DNA of 64,000 nucleotides from Archivesica marissinica. Lineage: Eukaryota; Mollusca; Bivalvia; Venerida; Vesicomyidae. The translations under genes and the position numbers were made by a program. The stretch spans positions 88,015,236 to 88,079,235 of the forward strand of contig CM026404.1 of NCBI GenBank assembly GCA_014843695.1, given 5' to 3'. Position 1 is the first letter of the stretch, and each line of letters opens with the position of its first letter. Positions 1 through 10,708 of the stretch are shown here, piece by piece. The notes beneath the pieces are model-generated. The model ran no database searches. It was given only the letters and a program-made list of their open reading frames with translations, and had not been told where the DNA came from.

Positions 1-26
1 TGCGCTACAATTTAAACCCTACCACT

Positions 27-90
27 TTAAAACTACATTACATCGCAGAAAGCCAAAACAATGCATTCTTCACGTATAAATGCATTGGTC
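27..90 (+). mobile_element. MITE-H fragment (left end only)
   Basis: Left terminus of the TTAA-flanked MITE family H: TTAA is followed by a diverged terminal repeat and then CATTACATCGCAGAAAG. Homology to the copy at 182-554 stops near 90. About 25 bp of identical sequence precedes both copies, so this is part of a local duplication and not an independent insertion. Confidence 0.6.
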
Positions 91-181
91 ATATTTATCG
101 CATCAGAACATGGCAATAACGATAGAAAAGACATGCCCATTAAGCTCACCTTTTTAAGCGCTACAATTTAAACCCTACCAC

Positions 182-554
182 TTAAAACTACATTACATCG
201 CAGAAAGACAAAATAATGCATCCTTCACGTATAAATGCATTGCTACTACAAATTCTTCCGAATGCATTCGAACACAAATATTGAATCAATAAATAGTGTG
301 TTTGTGGTCTACACACTTTCAAAAGTGAATGTAGGATTTCATATACCGGTCATCGAGATACACAGGTTGTATTACGCATGTATGTCGACCCTGTTTACAT
401 TATTTTGGTATGTCAACAAACCGCGTATACGACGCTTGTTTATTAGTTGAAATACCCAGTTTTTTAGGCAAATATTTGGGAAAAAATTATACGATATATT
501 AGGAAATTACATTCTGCATAAATTTGCGTTTTCACTGATGTAATGTCGCTTTAA
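182..554 (+). mobile_element. MITE-H, internally deleted copy
   Basis: Non-autonomous DNA element with TTAA at both ends and terminal inverted repeats. The left end reads TTAAAACTACATTACATCGC and the right end finishes TGATGTAATGTCGCTTTAA. At about 373 bp it is shorter than the 528-532 bp copies at 3880 and 20381, having lost part of its middle. It has no transposase. TTAA duplication is typical of piggyBac-type elements, but the assignment rests only on this footprint. Confidence 0.7.
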
Positions 555-589
555 ACCGATCGCTTGAACACCAACTTCAGTAAAGCCCA

Positions 590-665
590 ACCACATCCAT
601 CTCACTTTAGCAAATCACAATATTACCAATCTCATTTGAGTAAAACACAATAGTATCCATCTCAA
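590..665 (+). repeat. short degenerate direct repeats
   Basis: Two to three imperfect copies of a unit of about 32-36 bp built on 'catccatctca..taaancacaata'. Weak and short; it may be chance or an eroded minisatellite. Confidence 0.35.
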
Positions 666-869
666 TAATAGAGGCATCACGAAGTCGGGTATAAAATTAG
701 AAATAAATATAATGCTAACTTATCCAAGGTCTATATTAAGAGTATAACTATGAATGTAATCGATAAGTAGGAAGAGATCTTAGAGGAATAATAACAGCAA
801 TGCACGCAACCATTGAAATGTTCATCTATATATAGATATATATATACCTGGACGCAATAATTATGTCGA

Positions 870-1110
870 CAGACGGATCTGTAGTCCAATGGTAACACGC
901 TGGACTGGTAATCCATGGATCGCAGGTTCGATCCCACGTCTGACCCTAATAAAATTAAGTCTTTCAGATGGGACTATAAACCGAGGTCTCGTATTAGTGC
1001 TTTACACCGTGCACGTAAAAGAACCAGAGGAGACTCTGGAATGGGTCTCTGTCTATATCATTGCACTATCCTCCAAAGGTATAATATGACTAATCTCTTG
1101 AGGAGGCGTC
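870..1110 (+). mobile_element. SINE A, 3' truncated
   Basis: The tRNA-derived head carries an A-box-like GTAGTCCAATGGT and a B-box GGTTCGATCCC, with an anticodon-loop triplet GGT (Thr-like). The family body follows (CTTTCAGATGGGAC, GTGCACGTAAAAGAACCAGA, CACTATCCTCCAAA). The copy diverges just after AGGAGGCGTC, so the 3' tail seen elsewhere is missing. Confidence 0.85.
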
Positions 1111-1224
1111 TGTGCACTTGCCTTAGATGTAACATTCTCTATGTCCTTTCAGAAACAAATATAGACAAATTTGGTATTCCGTAAAGAAGGAATGAGTAAT
1201 TAACGTTATTGTGTTGGCAACGTT

Positions 1225-1753
1225 TTAAAGCAGCATTACATCGTATGAAATAACAGATATTTGAAAAATCCAATTTTTACGTATGGGTAGCAATGCTGCT
1301 ACACATTCTAACATTATACTTTGTATGCTTATGTTCATTTGGTAAACAGTGTTTTTTTGTGATAAAAAAAACTCGAAACCGAAAGTAGGACTTTCCGAGT
1401 CGATCGGTCACGCACTTGTTTACATCGTCCGCAGTTGTTTGCATTCGGAATGCATTTGTCCCACGTTGTCTTTTTTAATTAAATTACTGGGGTTCGACAT
1501 TAGAGGAAGATAGATAGATAGTCTTTCATGTTCAAAATATATACGTTGTTTTCTACATCCTCTGTTGTTTCACGCATGCGCGCTGTGCGTGTTTACATTT
1601 CGTGTGTTGATAAACAAATTCGCGTATACGACGGTTTAAATTTATTGGAATTTTATCGTTTCTGAGCGACTATTTAGATTTTTGTAAACACACACACGTT
1701 AGTATTTATATTTTACCCAAAACATCCTTTATTACAATGTAATGCTGCTTTAA
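1225..1753 (+). mobile_element. MITE-G, complete copy
   Basis: Begins TTAA AGCAGCATTACATCG and ends CAATGTAATGCTGCT TTAA, giving inverted ends of about 20 bp and a TTAA duplication. The interior has no long ORF. It contains the block GAAACCGAAAGTAGGACTTT, which also appears in diverged form in MITE-H. A second copy lies at 6210-6816. Confidence 0.85.
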
Positions 1754-1939
1754 CGGAATACTATTTTTGTTCCCAAATGGACATACAGAATTGTACCGTA
1801 AGGCAAGCGCACGGTTTCATTTTGGTGTCAGTATATTTACTTGTGAACTTCCTCACTAATGATATGCAGCTGACATGCGCACTCGAAGTAACGGGCATTC
1901 GCAGTGTCTTTGGTATTTATCGTTAGTGTGTGCAGGCTC

Positions 1940-2203
1940 CACACCTTGAATCCAGGGATCGCAGGTTCGATCCTCCGTCTGACCCTAATAAAATTAACAA
2001 TCTTTCAGATGGGATTTTAAAACCGAGGTCTCGTGTCGGTGCTGTACCCGTGCACGTAACAGAACCAGAGGAGACTCTGGAATGGGTATCTGTCTGTATC
2101 ATTGCACTATCCTCCAACATTCTAAACTGACTATTCTCTTCAGGAGGCGTCGCTCATATGGGCAACCGGTAGCGACGATAAATAAACGTAAAACACACAC
2201 ACA
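1940..2203 (+). mobile_element. SINE A, 5' truncated
   Basis: Starts within the anticodon arm (AATCCAGGGATCGC), keeps the B-box GGTTCGATCC and runs to the full 3' tail: CATATGGGCAACCGGTAGCG, CGATAAATAAACGTAAAACA and a short (CA)n end. 5' truncation is the usual outcome of target-primed reverse transcription. Confidence 0.85.
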
Positions 2204-2751
2204 TAGTATGTATGTCGACAGGGCTTTGGATCCGACGATTCCTTCACTTTGGCCTATAGGAACAATGACACATCGCTTACTCTCTATTACCTCCCTTGGC
2301 AGATAAAGTCTGTCGACAAAACATAATAAATAACATTATGAAAGTGATGAAATGAAATACAATATTTTTATGTAGTTTCAGGTTTACGAAATTGGAATAA
2401 TGTCATAGGCATTAAGTTTGAAAATTGAACATGCAAATCAAGTTAACAACACATACCATGTTGTGCTTTTATCCAAGCGCAACATTTGCAGATCAGTTAT
2501 ATTTATCAGTTAGTAGTATCAGCTCTTTCTTAAGCCTTTCAACACTACATACCTCTAAATAGGCTTACAAAAAGTGTAGATCCAGATGAGCCGTCTCATC
2601 AGAATTTTAATAAATGAACTGGTACAAATGTAATTTTCTGATTAATTTATTTGTCTAATAATGTCATGCACCAGTCTATGTCAGTTACTTGGTGTTTAAT
2701 TGGTTAACTAAATGCGAAATATGTATTTGATGGCTTGAGTGAGGAGATAAA
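2204..2751. other. unannotated AT-rich stretch
   Basis: No gene or known repeat recognised. A 24-bp string at 2281-2305 (TATTACCTCCCTTGGCAGAT plus flanks) recurs at 63452-63476, so a short dispersed fragment is present. Confidence 0.4.
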
Positions 2752-2845
2752 GCGAATAATTAATAACAGAGAATGAGAAAGAGAAAGAGAGAACGAGAGA
2801 GAAAGAGCGATATATATAGAGAGAGATAGAGAGAGATAGGGATAT

Positions 2846-2907
<62 letters not shown>

Positions 2908-2959
2908 AGTGATAGAGAGAGATAGAGAGATGAACATAGATAGATAGAGAGATATATAT

Positions 2960-2995
<36 letters not shown>

Positions 2996-3470
2996 GGAGA
3001 GAGATAAAGAGCGAGAGGGAGAGATAGCAAGCGAGAGATAGAACGAGAGAGGGAGAGAGAGCAAGCGAGAGAGATAGGGAGATAGCAAGCGAGAGAGAGA
3101 CAGGGAGAGTGAGAGGAGAGAGCAAGCGAGATAGAGAATAAGGGAGAGCAAGTGAGAGATAGATAGAGAGAGAGAGAGTGAGAGATAGAGCGAGAGATAT
3201 ATAGAGAGAGAGCGATAGATAGAGATATATATATAGAGAGAGATATATAGAGAGAGATAGGGATAGGAGAGAGAGCGAGATAGAGAGAGATATAGAGATA
3301 GAGCGATAGATAGAGAGAAAGCAAGATAGAGAAAGTGAGAGGGGAGATATAGGGAGAGAGATATGTAGAGAGATAGAGAGATATATATAAGGAGATATAC
3401 AAAGGGAGAGAGATATGGAGAGTGAGAGGGATGGGGAAGGAGAACGAGAGAGAAAGAGAGAGGGGGAACC
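2752..3470. repeat. (GA)n/(GATA)n microsatellite
   Basis: About 720 bp of almost pure purine on the + strand (GAGA interspersed with GATA and GCGA). The minus strand therefore reads as long Ser/Leu/Tyr-rich ORFs, which are compositional. Long polypurine-polypyrimidine tracts can form triplex DNA. Confidence 0.95.
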
Positions 3471-3879
3471 TCAAACTTGTATTACACTCGGGCGTCGGGA
3501 ATATTATTTCAGAGTTACATTCACAAACTAATTATAAGTCAGATCTAGTTCAACAAATCTCTTTTATTCTTGACCTACGTTTGTCATGAACGCGCAGTGT
3601 GCCAGCCACGTATGATGAAAATAAGAATGAAGCTGTCGCCTTACACAATATATCTGCCATTCACAGAACCTTTCGTAAATAAACTATCACTCATCCTTTA
3701 TCAAGCGGTTTGAGGGATATTAACAATATATCCATATTCTTGTAGTTTTATCTGTTGTCCTGTTAATATTGTTTCTAGTAATAACACAGTTTTTGTCATA
3801 GCGTACATAGATATACATCATGTTAAGCATTGCATGAATTACAAAGTAGGTGTCACATTGTACACAGATAAACACCGTG
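3471..3879. other. unannotated stretch
   Basis: AT-rich DNA with no coding, RNA or repeat signal that I can name. Confidence 0.4.
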
Positions 3880-4411
3880 CTAAAGCAACAGTATGTCGCA
3901 AAAAGCAAATATAATGCATGTTTTCACGTATAAATGCATTGCTACTACACATTCTTCTGAATACATTCGAACACTAATATTGAATTAATAAACAGTGTTT
4001 TTGTGGTCTACAAAATTTCAAAAAGTGAAAGTAGGATTTCATATAACGGTCATCCACGCTCCTGAAATGACGTTTGTTTGTCATTGGAGTCAATACAAAA
4101 TGTGCGATACTTTCGTTTAGAGATAATTTGACTAAGATTAGTCTACAAATAAATATGCATAGGCACAAATATGAGATATAACGGTAAATGTGTACGATAA
4201 ATTGTGTTATTCAAGATACACGCGTTGTATTATGCATGAATGTCGACTCTATTTACATTATTTTGTTGTCAAAAAAACGGGGAAAACGACGATTGTTTAT
4301 TTGTTGAAATACTCAGTTTTTGAGGCAAATATTGGAAAGAAATGTATGCGATATAATAGGAAATTACATTCTGCAGACATTTGCGTTTTCACTGATGTAG
4401 TGTCGCTTTAA
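3880..4411 (+). mobile_element. MITE-H, near-complete diverged copy
   Basis: The left end is eroded (CTAAAGCAACAGTATGTCGC) but the right end is intact (CTGATGTAGTGTCGCTTTAA). The interior aligns throughout with 20381-20908, including CATTGCTACTACA, GTAGGATTTCATATAACGGT, GAAATGACGTTTGTTTGTCA and GAAATACTCAGTTTTTGAGG. The changes scattered along its length suggest an old insertion. Confidence 0.8.
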
Positions 4412-4839
4412 GCTGTTCCCAAGGATGAGCTATTTACCTGTTCCGGCACACGGTAAGTTGCAAATCATGGACTAATACATTTTAAATGCAAGGTGTGCTA
4501 TAATTTCTTTGTCACATTGAAAAGAATAATTAATGTAAATATAAGTAATGAATCGCGGGTTAATAGTTTCCATCGGGGTATGAACTACATTGGGCGTTCC
4601 TTAAAAATGAGCCTAAAATGGAACAGTATCTTTACATTTTAATAAATGGTATTTGAGGTGAATATAATTACCAATTTGACTGTGGTTATTTTTCTGGTGC
4701 TAGACAAATACATATGAAACAATATTAATACAGTCATGTATATACACATTTGAACAATTAATGAATATATCCCACTATACCGTGTATTCCAAACTGTGTG
4801 TGTCTTTAGAAAAATTGTGTTGCTTTCTGTTAAGTAATT
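4412..4839. other. unannotated stretch
   Basis: AT-rich, low-complexity flank between MITE-H and a SINE A copy. No feature recognised. Confidence 0.4.
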
Positions 4840-5130
4840 GTGTGTGTTTTACGTTTATTTATCGTCGCTACCGGTTGCCCATATGAGCGACGCCTCCTGA
4901 AGATATTAGTTATTTTAGATTTTGGAGGATAGTGCATAATACAGACAGAGACCAATTCCAGAATCTCCTCTGGTTCTTTTACGTGCACGGTGTAAAGCAC
5001 CGACACGAGACCTCGGTTTAACGTCCCATCTGAAAGACTGTTAATGTTATTAGGGTCAGATGGGGGATCGAACCTGCGTTCCCTGGATTAACAGTCCAGC
5101 GTGTTACCACTGGACTACAGATCCGTCTGT
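4840..5130 (-). mobile_element. SINE A, full length
   Basis: On the minus strand it runs from the tRNA-like head (ACAGACGGATCTGTAGTCCA) to the CGATAAATAAACGTAAAACA tail. It has small lesions in the head, for example GGGAACGC for GGGATCGC. A shorter + strand copy lies 165 bp downstream, giving an inverted pair. Confidence 0.9.
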
Positions 5131-5277
5131 AGTTAGAATAATATTTGTATTTGCGTTATTTATATTCGAATAATTTCTATACGAGTATGCTAGTATTGCT
5201 ATTGGTCAACATTGTTTGATGACGTACTTAACCCTTTGCATGCTGGGTAAAATAAAAGCTATAAATAGACAATAGTT

Positions 5278-5456
5278 CAAATAATTGTAGCATACTGACG
5301 GATCTGTAGTCCAATGGTAACACGCTGGAATGGTAATCCAGGGATCGCAGGTTCGATCCCCCGTCTGGCCATAATACAATTAACAGTCTTTCAGATGGGA
5401 CTTCAAACCATACTGACGATAAATAAACGTAAATCACACAAATAATTGTAGCATAC
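5278..5456 (+). mobile_element. SINE A, internally deleted, with 18-bp TSD
   Basis: CAAATAATTGTAGCATAC occurs at 5278-5295 and again at 5439-5456, flanking the SINE exactly: an intact 18-bp target-site duplication. The tRNA head and first body block are present. The sequence then jumps from GGGACTTCAAACC straight to the CGATAAATAAACG tail, losing about 150 bp of the middle. The perfect duplication marks a relatively young insertion. Confidence 0.95.
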
Positions 5457-5599
5457 GGCAATTTATGGAGCGTTTTTCTTATTTGTAACTGAAAGCTGTG
5501 GAAATTGACTGATACTTTGAACTCTATCGTGGAAAGAGTGTATCTATGTTTATTTAGATATAAATATGAATATGTGATAAAAGTTGTAATCTCATAGGT

Positions 5600-5832
5600 T
5601 GCTACGAGCAGAAATGTTGAGGAATGAAACTGTTTATCTATCAGAGAAACGTTACATCAATATACAAATATTTCATAGATACCACGTGTCCAATACAAGC
5701 ACCTTATATTAGTAATAATTCATTCAGTTATGCCGCCCTTGTGCTGTGGAACTCTGCCAGAATATATGTTAGAACATCCACATATTTCAATGACATTAGA
5801 ACCACAATTTTAACATTGAAATGGACTTGTTT
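5600..5832 (+). mobile_element. LINE fragment: C-terminal end of an ORF2-like protein
   Basis: The frame at 5624-5839 includes SFSYAALVLWNSARIYVRTS, matching the 'RSFSYAAPxLWNSLP..VRTS..SFK..L' signature found near the C-terminus of the polyprotein of CR1/Jockey-like non-LTR retrotransposons in invertebrates. No reverse transcriptase motifs remain, so it is a 5'-truncated remnant. SINE F follows directly at 5836. Confidence 0.65.
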
Positions 5833-5835
5833 TTT

Positions 5836-6096
5836 TTAGTTTTAGGGGTTTTAAAGACGTACCAACAACTTACGTCATACGGCGACTCTTCAGTTATTAT
5901 TGGTGGAGGAAGACCCAGGAGGATGCACTTCCGAGACTTATTTCAGGCACACACGGGTACCATAGTAAACCACCGACCTACAGGAAGCAAGTTAAATAGG
6001 TTCCTCAGTTGAAATCATTCGACACCGCCAGTGGGATTTGATCCTACAGCCGTGAGGGAAAATGATTTGACCGTAACCACTCGGCCACGGAGCCTC
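5836..6096 (-). mobile_element. SINE F (class II tRNA-like head)
   Basis: On the minus strand it begins GGCTCCGTGGCCGAGTGGTT, an A-box of the GGCCGAGTGGTT type found in Ser/Leu tRNAs, then a long-variable-arm-like region, then a B-box-like GGATCAAATCCC. The body includes GTCTTCCTCCACCAATAATA and the 3' end reads ACGTCTTTAAAACCCC. It is one of six copies in the window and the most complete. Confidence 0.8.
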
Positions 6097-6209
6097 CCCC
6101 ACCCACACTTTGAAATGAAAGAATAAATACACGAATTGCATTCAACTCTAGTTAGAGGAGTAACGACAGCGACTGGTTGCACATGTGACAACTTTGTTAG
6201 GTGGCATAA

Positions 6210-6816
6210 TTAAAGCAGCATTACATCGTATGAAATAAAAGATATTTTCAATTTTCAATTTTTACGTATGGGTAGCAATGCTGCTACACAATCTAACATT
6301 ATAATGTGTATGCTTATATGTTCATTTGGTAAACAGTGTTTTCTTGCGATAAAACAAACTCGAAACCGAAAGTAGGACTTTCCGAGTCGGTCGGTCACGC
6401 ACTTGTTTACAACCGGAACGCATCGTCAGCGCTTGTTTACATTCTGAATGCATCGTCCCCATTTTCCCCACGTTGTCTTTTGTAATTAAATTACTTGATA
6501 TGTTGATTCATACCTCTGTTAGCTAAGTCTTTAGGGACATTTCTACATCCCCGCGAGGGGTTCGACATTAGAGGAAGATAGATAGATATTCTTTCATGTT
6601 CAAAATATATATGTTGTTTTCTACATCCTCTGTTGTTTCACGCATGCGCGCTGTGCGTTTTTACATTTCGTGTGTTGATAAACAAATTCGCGTATGGTTT
6701 ATATTTATTGGAATTCTATCGTTTCTGAGCGACTATTCCGATTTTTGTAAACACACAAACATTAGTATTTATATTTTACCCAAAACATCCTTTATTACGA
6801 TGTAATGCTGCTTTAA
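6210..6816 (+). mobile_element. MITE-G, complete copy with longer interior
   Basis: TTAA AGCAGCATTACATCGTA at the left and TACGATGTAATGCTGCT TTAA at the right form a perfect inverted repeat of about 17 bp next to TTAA. It is about 80 bp longer than the copy at 1225-1753 because it retains a block near 6510-6575. There is no transposase ORF. Confidence 0.9.
6520..6592 (+). repeat. SINE E 3'-end-like segment inside MITE-G
   Basis: The segment with GTTAGCTAAG, then ACATCCCCGCGAGGGGTTCG, then ACATTAGAGG resembles the 3' end of SINE E (GTCGACTAAG ... CCCCGCAAGGGGTTTGACAT ... TAAAGG, near 62969-63022), including its variable GATA-type tail. The shorter MITE-G copy keeps only the last part. Confidence 0.5.
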
Positions 6817-6850
6817 ATATTTATTATTTCCAAACTTCCAAATATTTCCA

Positions 6851-6975
6851 AAGAGGCAACGTGGAATTTAAATGCATTGCCTAAGGGCACAATCGTAACG
6901 GCTCCATGGGGGCTCGAACTCCGGGCCTTTCGCACCTGAAGCGAACGCACTACCACAGCGCTATCACGACTTCTA
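6851..6975 (-). mobile_element. SINE B, head and start of body only
   Basis: The minus strand reads GTCGTGATAGCGCTGTGGTA (A-box region), TTCGCTTCAGGTGCGAAAGG (anticodon arm, CAG), a damaged B-box and CGTTACGATTGTGCCCTTAG. The 3' half is missing; homology stops at CACGTTGCCTCTT. Confidence 0.8.
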
Positions 6976-7015
6976 CCTTCTCGTTATTTAAAATGCAGTT
7001 AAATGATCCATATAA

Positions 7016-7272
7016 GCGGGTCAGTAGTCCAGTGGTAACACGCTGGACTGCGAATACAAGGATCGCAGGTTTAATCCCCTGCCCGACCTTAATACTATTA
7101 TCAGTATTTCAGATGGGACTTTAAGCCGAGGTCTCGAGTCGGTGCTGTACACCGTGCACGTACAAGAACCGGAGGAGATTCTGGAATGGGTCTCTGTCTG
7201 TATCATTGCACTATCCTTCAAAATCTAAAATGACAAATCTCTTCAGGAGGCGTCGCTCATATGGGCAACCGG
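7016..7272 (+). mobile_element. SINE A, tail replaced by microsatellite
   Basis: Contains TCAGTAGTCCAGTGGTAACA, a mutated B-box (GGTTTAATCCC) and the whole body to CATATGGGCAACCGGT. There the usual TAGCGACGATAAATAAACG tail is replaced by a GTGC/GTGT repeat. Confidence 0.85.
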
Positions 7273-7299
7273 TCGTGTGTGCGTGCGTGTGTGCGTGTG

Positions 7300-7343
<44 letters not shown>

Positions 7344-7420
7344 TGTGTGTGTATGTATGTGTGTATGTATGTGTGTATGTATGTGTATATGTATGCGTGC
7401 GTTCGTGTGTGTGTGTGCTT
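7273..7420 (+). repeat. (GTGC)n/(GTAT)n microsatellite
   Basis: Tetranucleotide repeat that changes from GTGC to GTAT units along its length and begins exactly inside the 3' end of SINE A. The short His/Thr/Arg- or Cys/Val-rich ORFs here are artefacts of the repeat. Confidence 0.95.
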
Positions 7421-7798
7421 TCTAAACTTTGATGCCGCTTATTGGTCACACGTCGCATGCCAGTTCTATCCTTTCACTAACTGGACTGTCAATATTAATT
7501 TGTCCATTACATGCGTCATGCTGTCCGGTAATTCAGACTGCATACCGAGTTCCTAAACACGTCGTGTGGTATATGGGCTGGAGATTTGACAGGCGATAGA
7601 TGAACATTTAAATGCTGTCTAAGGCAGCTCATAGTGTTGTATGATGTACTGTATGTATATATTTCATGTGCGTGCGTGCGTATGTTCTCTATACATATTG
7701 CTTACTTATCCTTAGTGTTGATTAAGTTTGATTATTGCCTCACTTTTTGTACATATCCTAAGCGTCGTGTCCTTGTGTTATTTATCATGTGACGTAGA
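7421..7798. other. unannotated stretch
   Basis: Non-repetitive DNA with no coding evidence beyond short chance ORFs. No feature recognised. Confidence 0.4.
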
Positions 7799-9040
7799 TT
7801 CCACATTCATTAATCACCCTCAACGCCATTACCGATTCCACATCCATTAATACCCTCAACGCCATTACCGATTCCACATCCATTAATACCCCTCAACGCC
7901 ATTACCGATTCCACATCCATTAATACCCCTCAACGCCATTACCGATTCCACATCCATTAATACCCCTCAACGCCATTACCGATTCCACATCCATTAATCC
8001 CTCTCAACGCCATTATCGATTCCACATTCATTAATACCCCTCAACGCCATTACCGATTCCACATCCATTAATCCTTCTCAACGCCAATACCGATTCCACA
8101 TCCATTAATCCTTCTCAACGCCAATACCGATTCCACATCCATTAATCCTTCTCAACGCCAATACCGATTCCACATCCATTAATCCCTCTCAACGCCATTA
8201 TCGATTCCACATCATTAATACCCCTCAACGCAATACCGATTCCACTCCATAATACCCTCAACGCCAATACCGATTCCACATCCATAATCCTTCTCAACGC
8301 CATACAGATTCCACATCCATTAATACCCCTCAACGCCAAACCGATTCCACATCCATTAATACCCCTCAACGCCAATACCGATTCCACATCCATTAATCCT
8401 CTCAACGCCAATACCGATTCCACATCCATAATCCTTCTCAACGCCAATACCGATTCCACATCCATTATACCCCTCAACGCCAATACCGATTCCACATCCA
8501 TTAATCCTTCTCAACGCCAATACAGATTCCACATCCATTAATACCCCTCAACGCCAATACCGATTCCACATCCATTAATCCCTCTCAACGCCAATACCGA
8601 TTCCACATCCATTAATCCTTCTCAACGCCAATACCGATTCCACATCCATTAATCCTTCTCAACGCCAATACCGATTCCACATCCATTAATCCTTCTCAAC
8701 GCCAATACCGATTCCACATCCATTAATACCCCTCAACGCCAATACCGATTCCACATCCATTAATACCCCTCAACGCCAATACCGATTCCACATCCATTAA
8801 TCCTTCTCAACGCCAATACCGATTCCACATCCATTAATCCTTCTCAACGCCAATACCGATTCCACATCCATTAATACCCCTCAACGCCAATATCGATTCC
8901 ACATCCATTAATACCTCTCAACGCCAATACCGATTCCACATCCATTAATACCTCTCAACGCCATTACCGATTCCACATCCATTAATACCACTCAACGCCA
9001 TTACCGATTCCACATCCATTAATCCTTCTCAACGCCAATA
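7799..9040 (+). repeat. 37-bp minisatellite (about 33 copies)
   Basis: The unit carries CATTAATACCCCTCAACGCC then AATACCGATTCCACATC. The main variants are ATACCCCT versus ATCCTTCT. Units between about 8160 and 8550 carry many single-base deletions absent from the edges, suggesting residual read error. The array ends at the truncated SINE B at 9044. Confidence 0.95.
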
Positions 9041-9043
9041 CAT

Positions 9044-9460
9044 GTAGCCGTTACGATTGTGACATTAGGCAATGCATTTAAATTCCACATTTCCTCTTCT
9101 CTCTCACAGACGGATCTGTAGTCCAGTGGTCAACACGTTAGAATGGTAATCTAGGGATCGCAGGTTCGACCCCCGTCTGACCCTAATGGAATTAACAGTA
9201 TTTCAGAAAAAAGAACCAGAACAGACTCTGGAATTGGTCTCTATCTGTATCATTGCACTATCCTCTAAACATCTAAAATGATTAATCTCTTCAGGATGCG
9301 CCGCTCATATGGGCAACCGGTAGCGACGATAAATAAACGTAAAACACACACACTCTCACTCGTGACGATGGATTCCATCAGGAATGTGGTCTCGATGGCG
9401 AATACACTAATGTTGTAAGAATTAATTTCGCAATGGAATGAAATAAATATGTATAAACTA
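9044..9460 (+). mobile_element. SINE B, 5' truncated and split by SINE A
   Basis: Starts at GTAGCCGTTACGATTGTG and is interrupted inside its CTCTCTC tract at about 9107. It resumes at 9353 with CGTGACGATGGATTCCATCA and continues to the GTATAAACTAA end. Only the SINE B body is present; the tRNA head is lost. Confidence 0.85.
9108..9352 (+). mobile_element. SINE A nested in SINE B
   Basis: SINE A with head, B-box (GGTTCGACCCC) and tail, lacking about 60 bp of body between CAGTATTTCAG and AAAAGAACCAGA. It is flanked by CTCTCAC at 9101-9107 and 9353-9359, a 7-bp TSD made of SINE B sequence. SINE A therefore moved after this SINE B copy was in place. Confidence 0.9.
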
Positions 9461-9619
9461 AATCGTATATGAAATAAATATATAAATAATATGTCAATAA
9501 CTCACACGCTCTCCTTGAACATACATTACAGTATGGTGGCATGTCCCGATCTGTATATTATTGAACACATTGCCCGGGTGGTGGGGGGGGGGGCGTTACT
9601 TCGGTTATTTTGTAGTTCT

Positions 9620-10545
9620 GACTACGGCATATACCATTACGACTACGGCACATGCCAGTACGACTCACATACCATTACGACTACGGCACATACCATTACG
9701 ACTACGGCACATACCATTACGAATACGGCACATGCCATTACGACTTACATACCATTACGACTACGACACATACCATTACGACTACGGCACATACCATTAC
9801 GACTACGGTACATACCATTACGACACGACACATACCAGTACGATTACGACACATACCATTACGATTACGACACATACAATTACGACTACGGCACATATCA
9901 TTACGACTACGGCATATACCATTACGACACATACCATTACGACTACGGCACATACCATTACGACTACGACACATACCATTACGACTACGGCACATATCAT
10001 TACGACTACGACACATACCATTACGACATGACACATACCATTACGACTACGGCACATATCATTACGACTACGACACATACCATTACGACTATGACACATA
10101 CCATTACGACTACGGCACATACCATTACGACTACGGCACATACCATTACGACTACGACACATACCATTACGACTACGACACATACCATTACGACTCACAT
10201 ACCATTACGACTACGACACATACCATTACGACTATGACACATACCATTACGACTACCGCACATACCATTACGACTCACATACCATTACGACTACCGCACA
10301 TACCATTACGACTATGGCATATACCATTACGACACGACACATACCATTACGACTACGGCACATACCATTACGACTACGGCACATACCATTACGACTCACA
10401 TACCATTACGACTACAGCACATACCATTACGACTACGGCACATACCATTACGACTACGACACATACCACTACAACTATGGCACATACCATTACGACTACG
10501 ACACATACAATTACGACACGACACATACCATTACGACTACGGAAC
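9620..10545 (+). repeat. 21-bp minisatellite
   Basis: Unit CATACCATTACGACTACGGC plus A, with variants GACAC and GGAAC and partial units. Because 21 is a multiple of 3, several frames read through as Tyr/His/Thr- or Arg/Leu-rich ORFs up to 299 codons; these are not genes. A run of 11 G lies just upstream at 9583-9593. Confidence 0.95.
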
Positions 10546-10617
10546 ATGTAAATTATTATGTTATATATACATGTTATGTAAATGTTGTTATAATCTAAAT
10601 AAAAGAAGAAAAAAAAC

Positions 10618-10700
10618 GACTACGGAACATACCATTACGACTACCGCACATACCATTACGACTACGGAACATACCATTACGACTACGGCACATACCATTA
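10618..10700 (+). repeat. 21-bp minisatellite, second block
   Basis: About four more units of the same repeat, separated from the main array by about 70 bp of AT-rich sequence (10546-10617) ending in an A-rich run. Confidence 0.9.
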
Positions 10701-10708
10701 CCTCCCAG

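Noticed and set aside
2704..3474. 256-codon Ser/Leu/Tyr-rich minus ORF
   Set aside because: GA microsatellite read on the minus strand.
7243..7556. His/Thr- or Cys/Val-rich ORFs near the GTGC repeat
   Set aside because: Translation of a microsatellite within a SINE tail.
9491..10598. ORFs up to 299 codons rich in Tyr/His/Thr
   Set aside because: Product of the 21-bp minisatellite.
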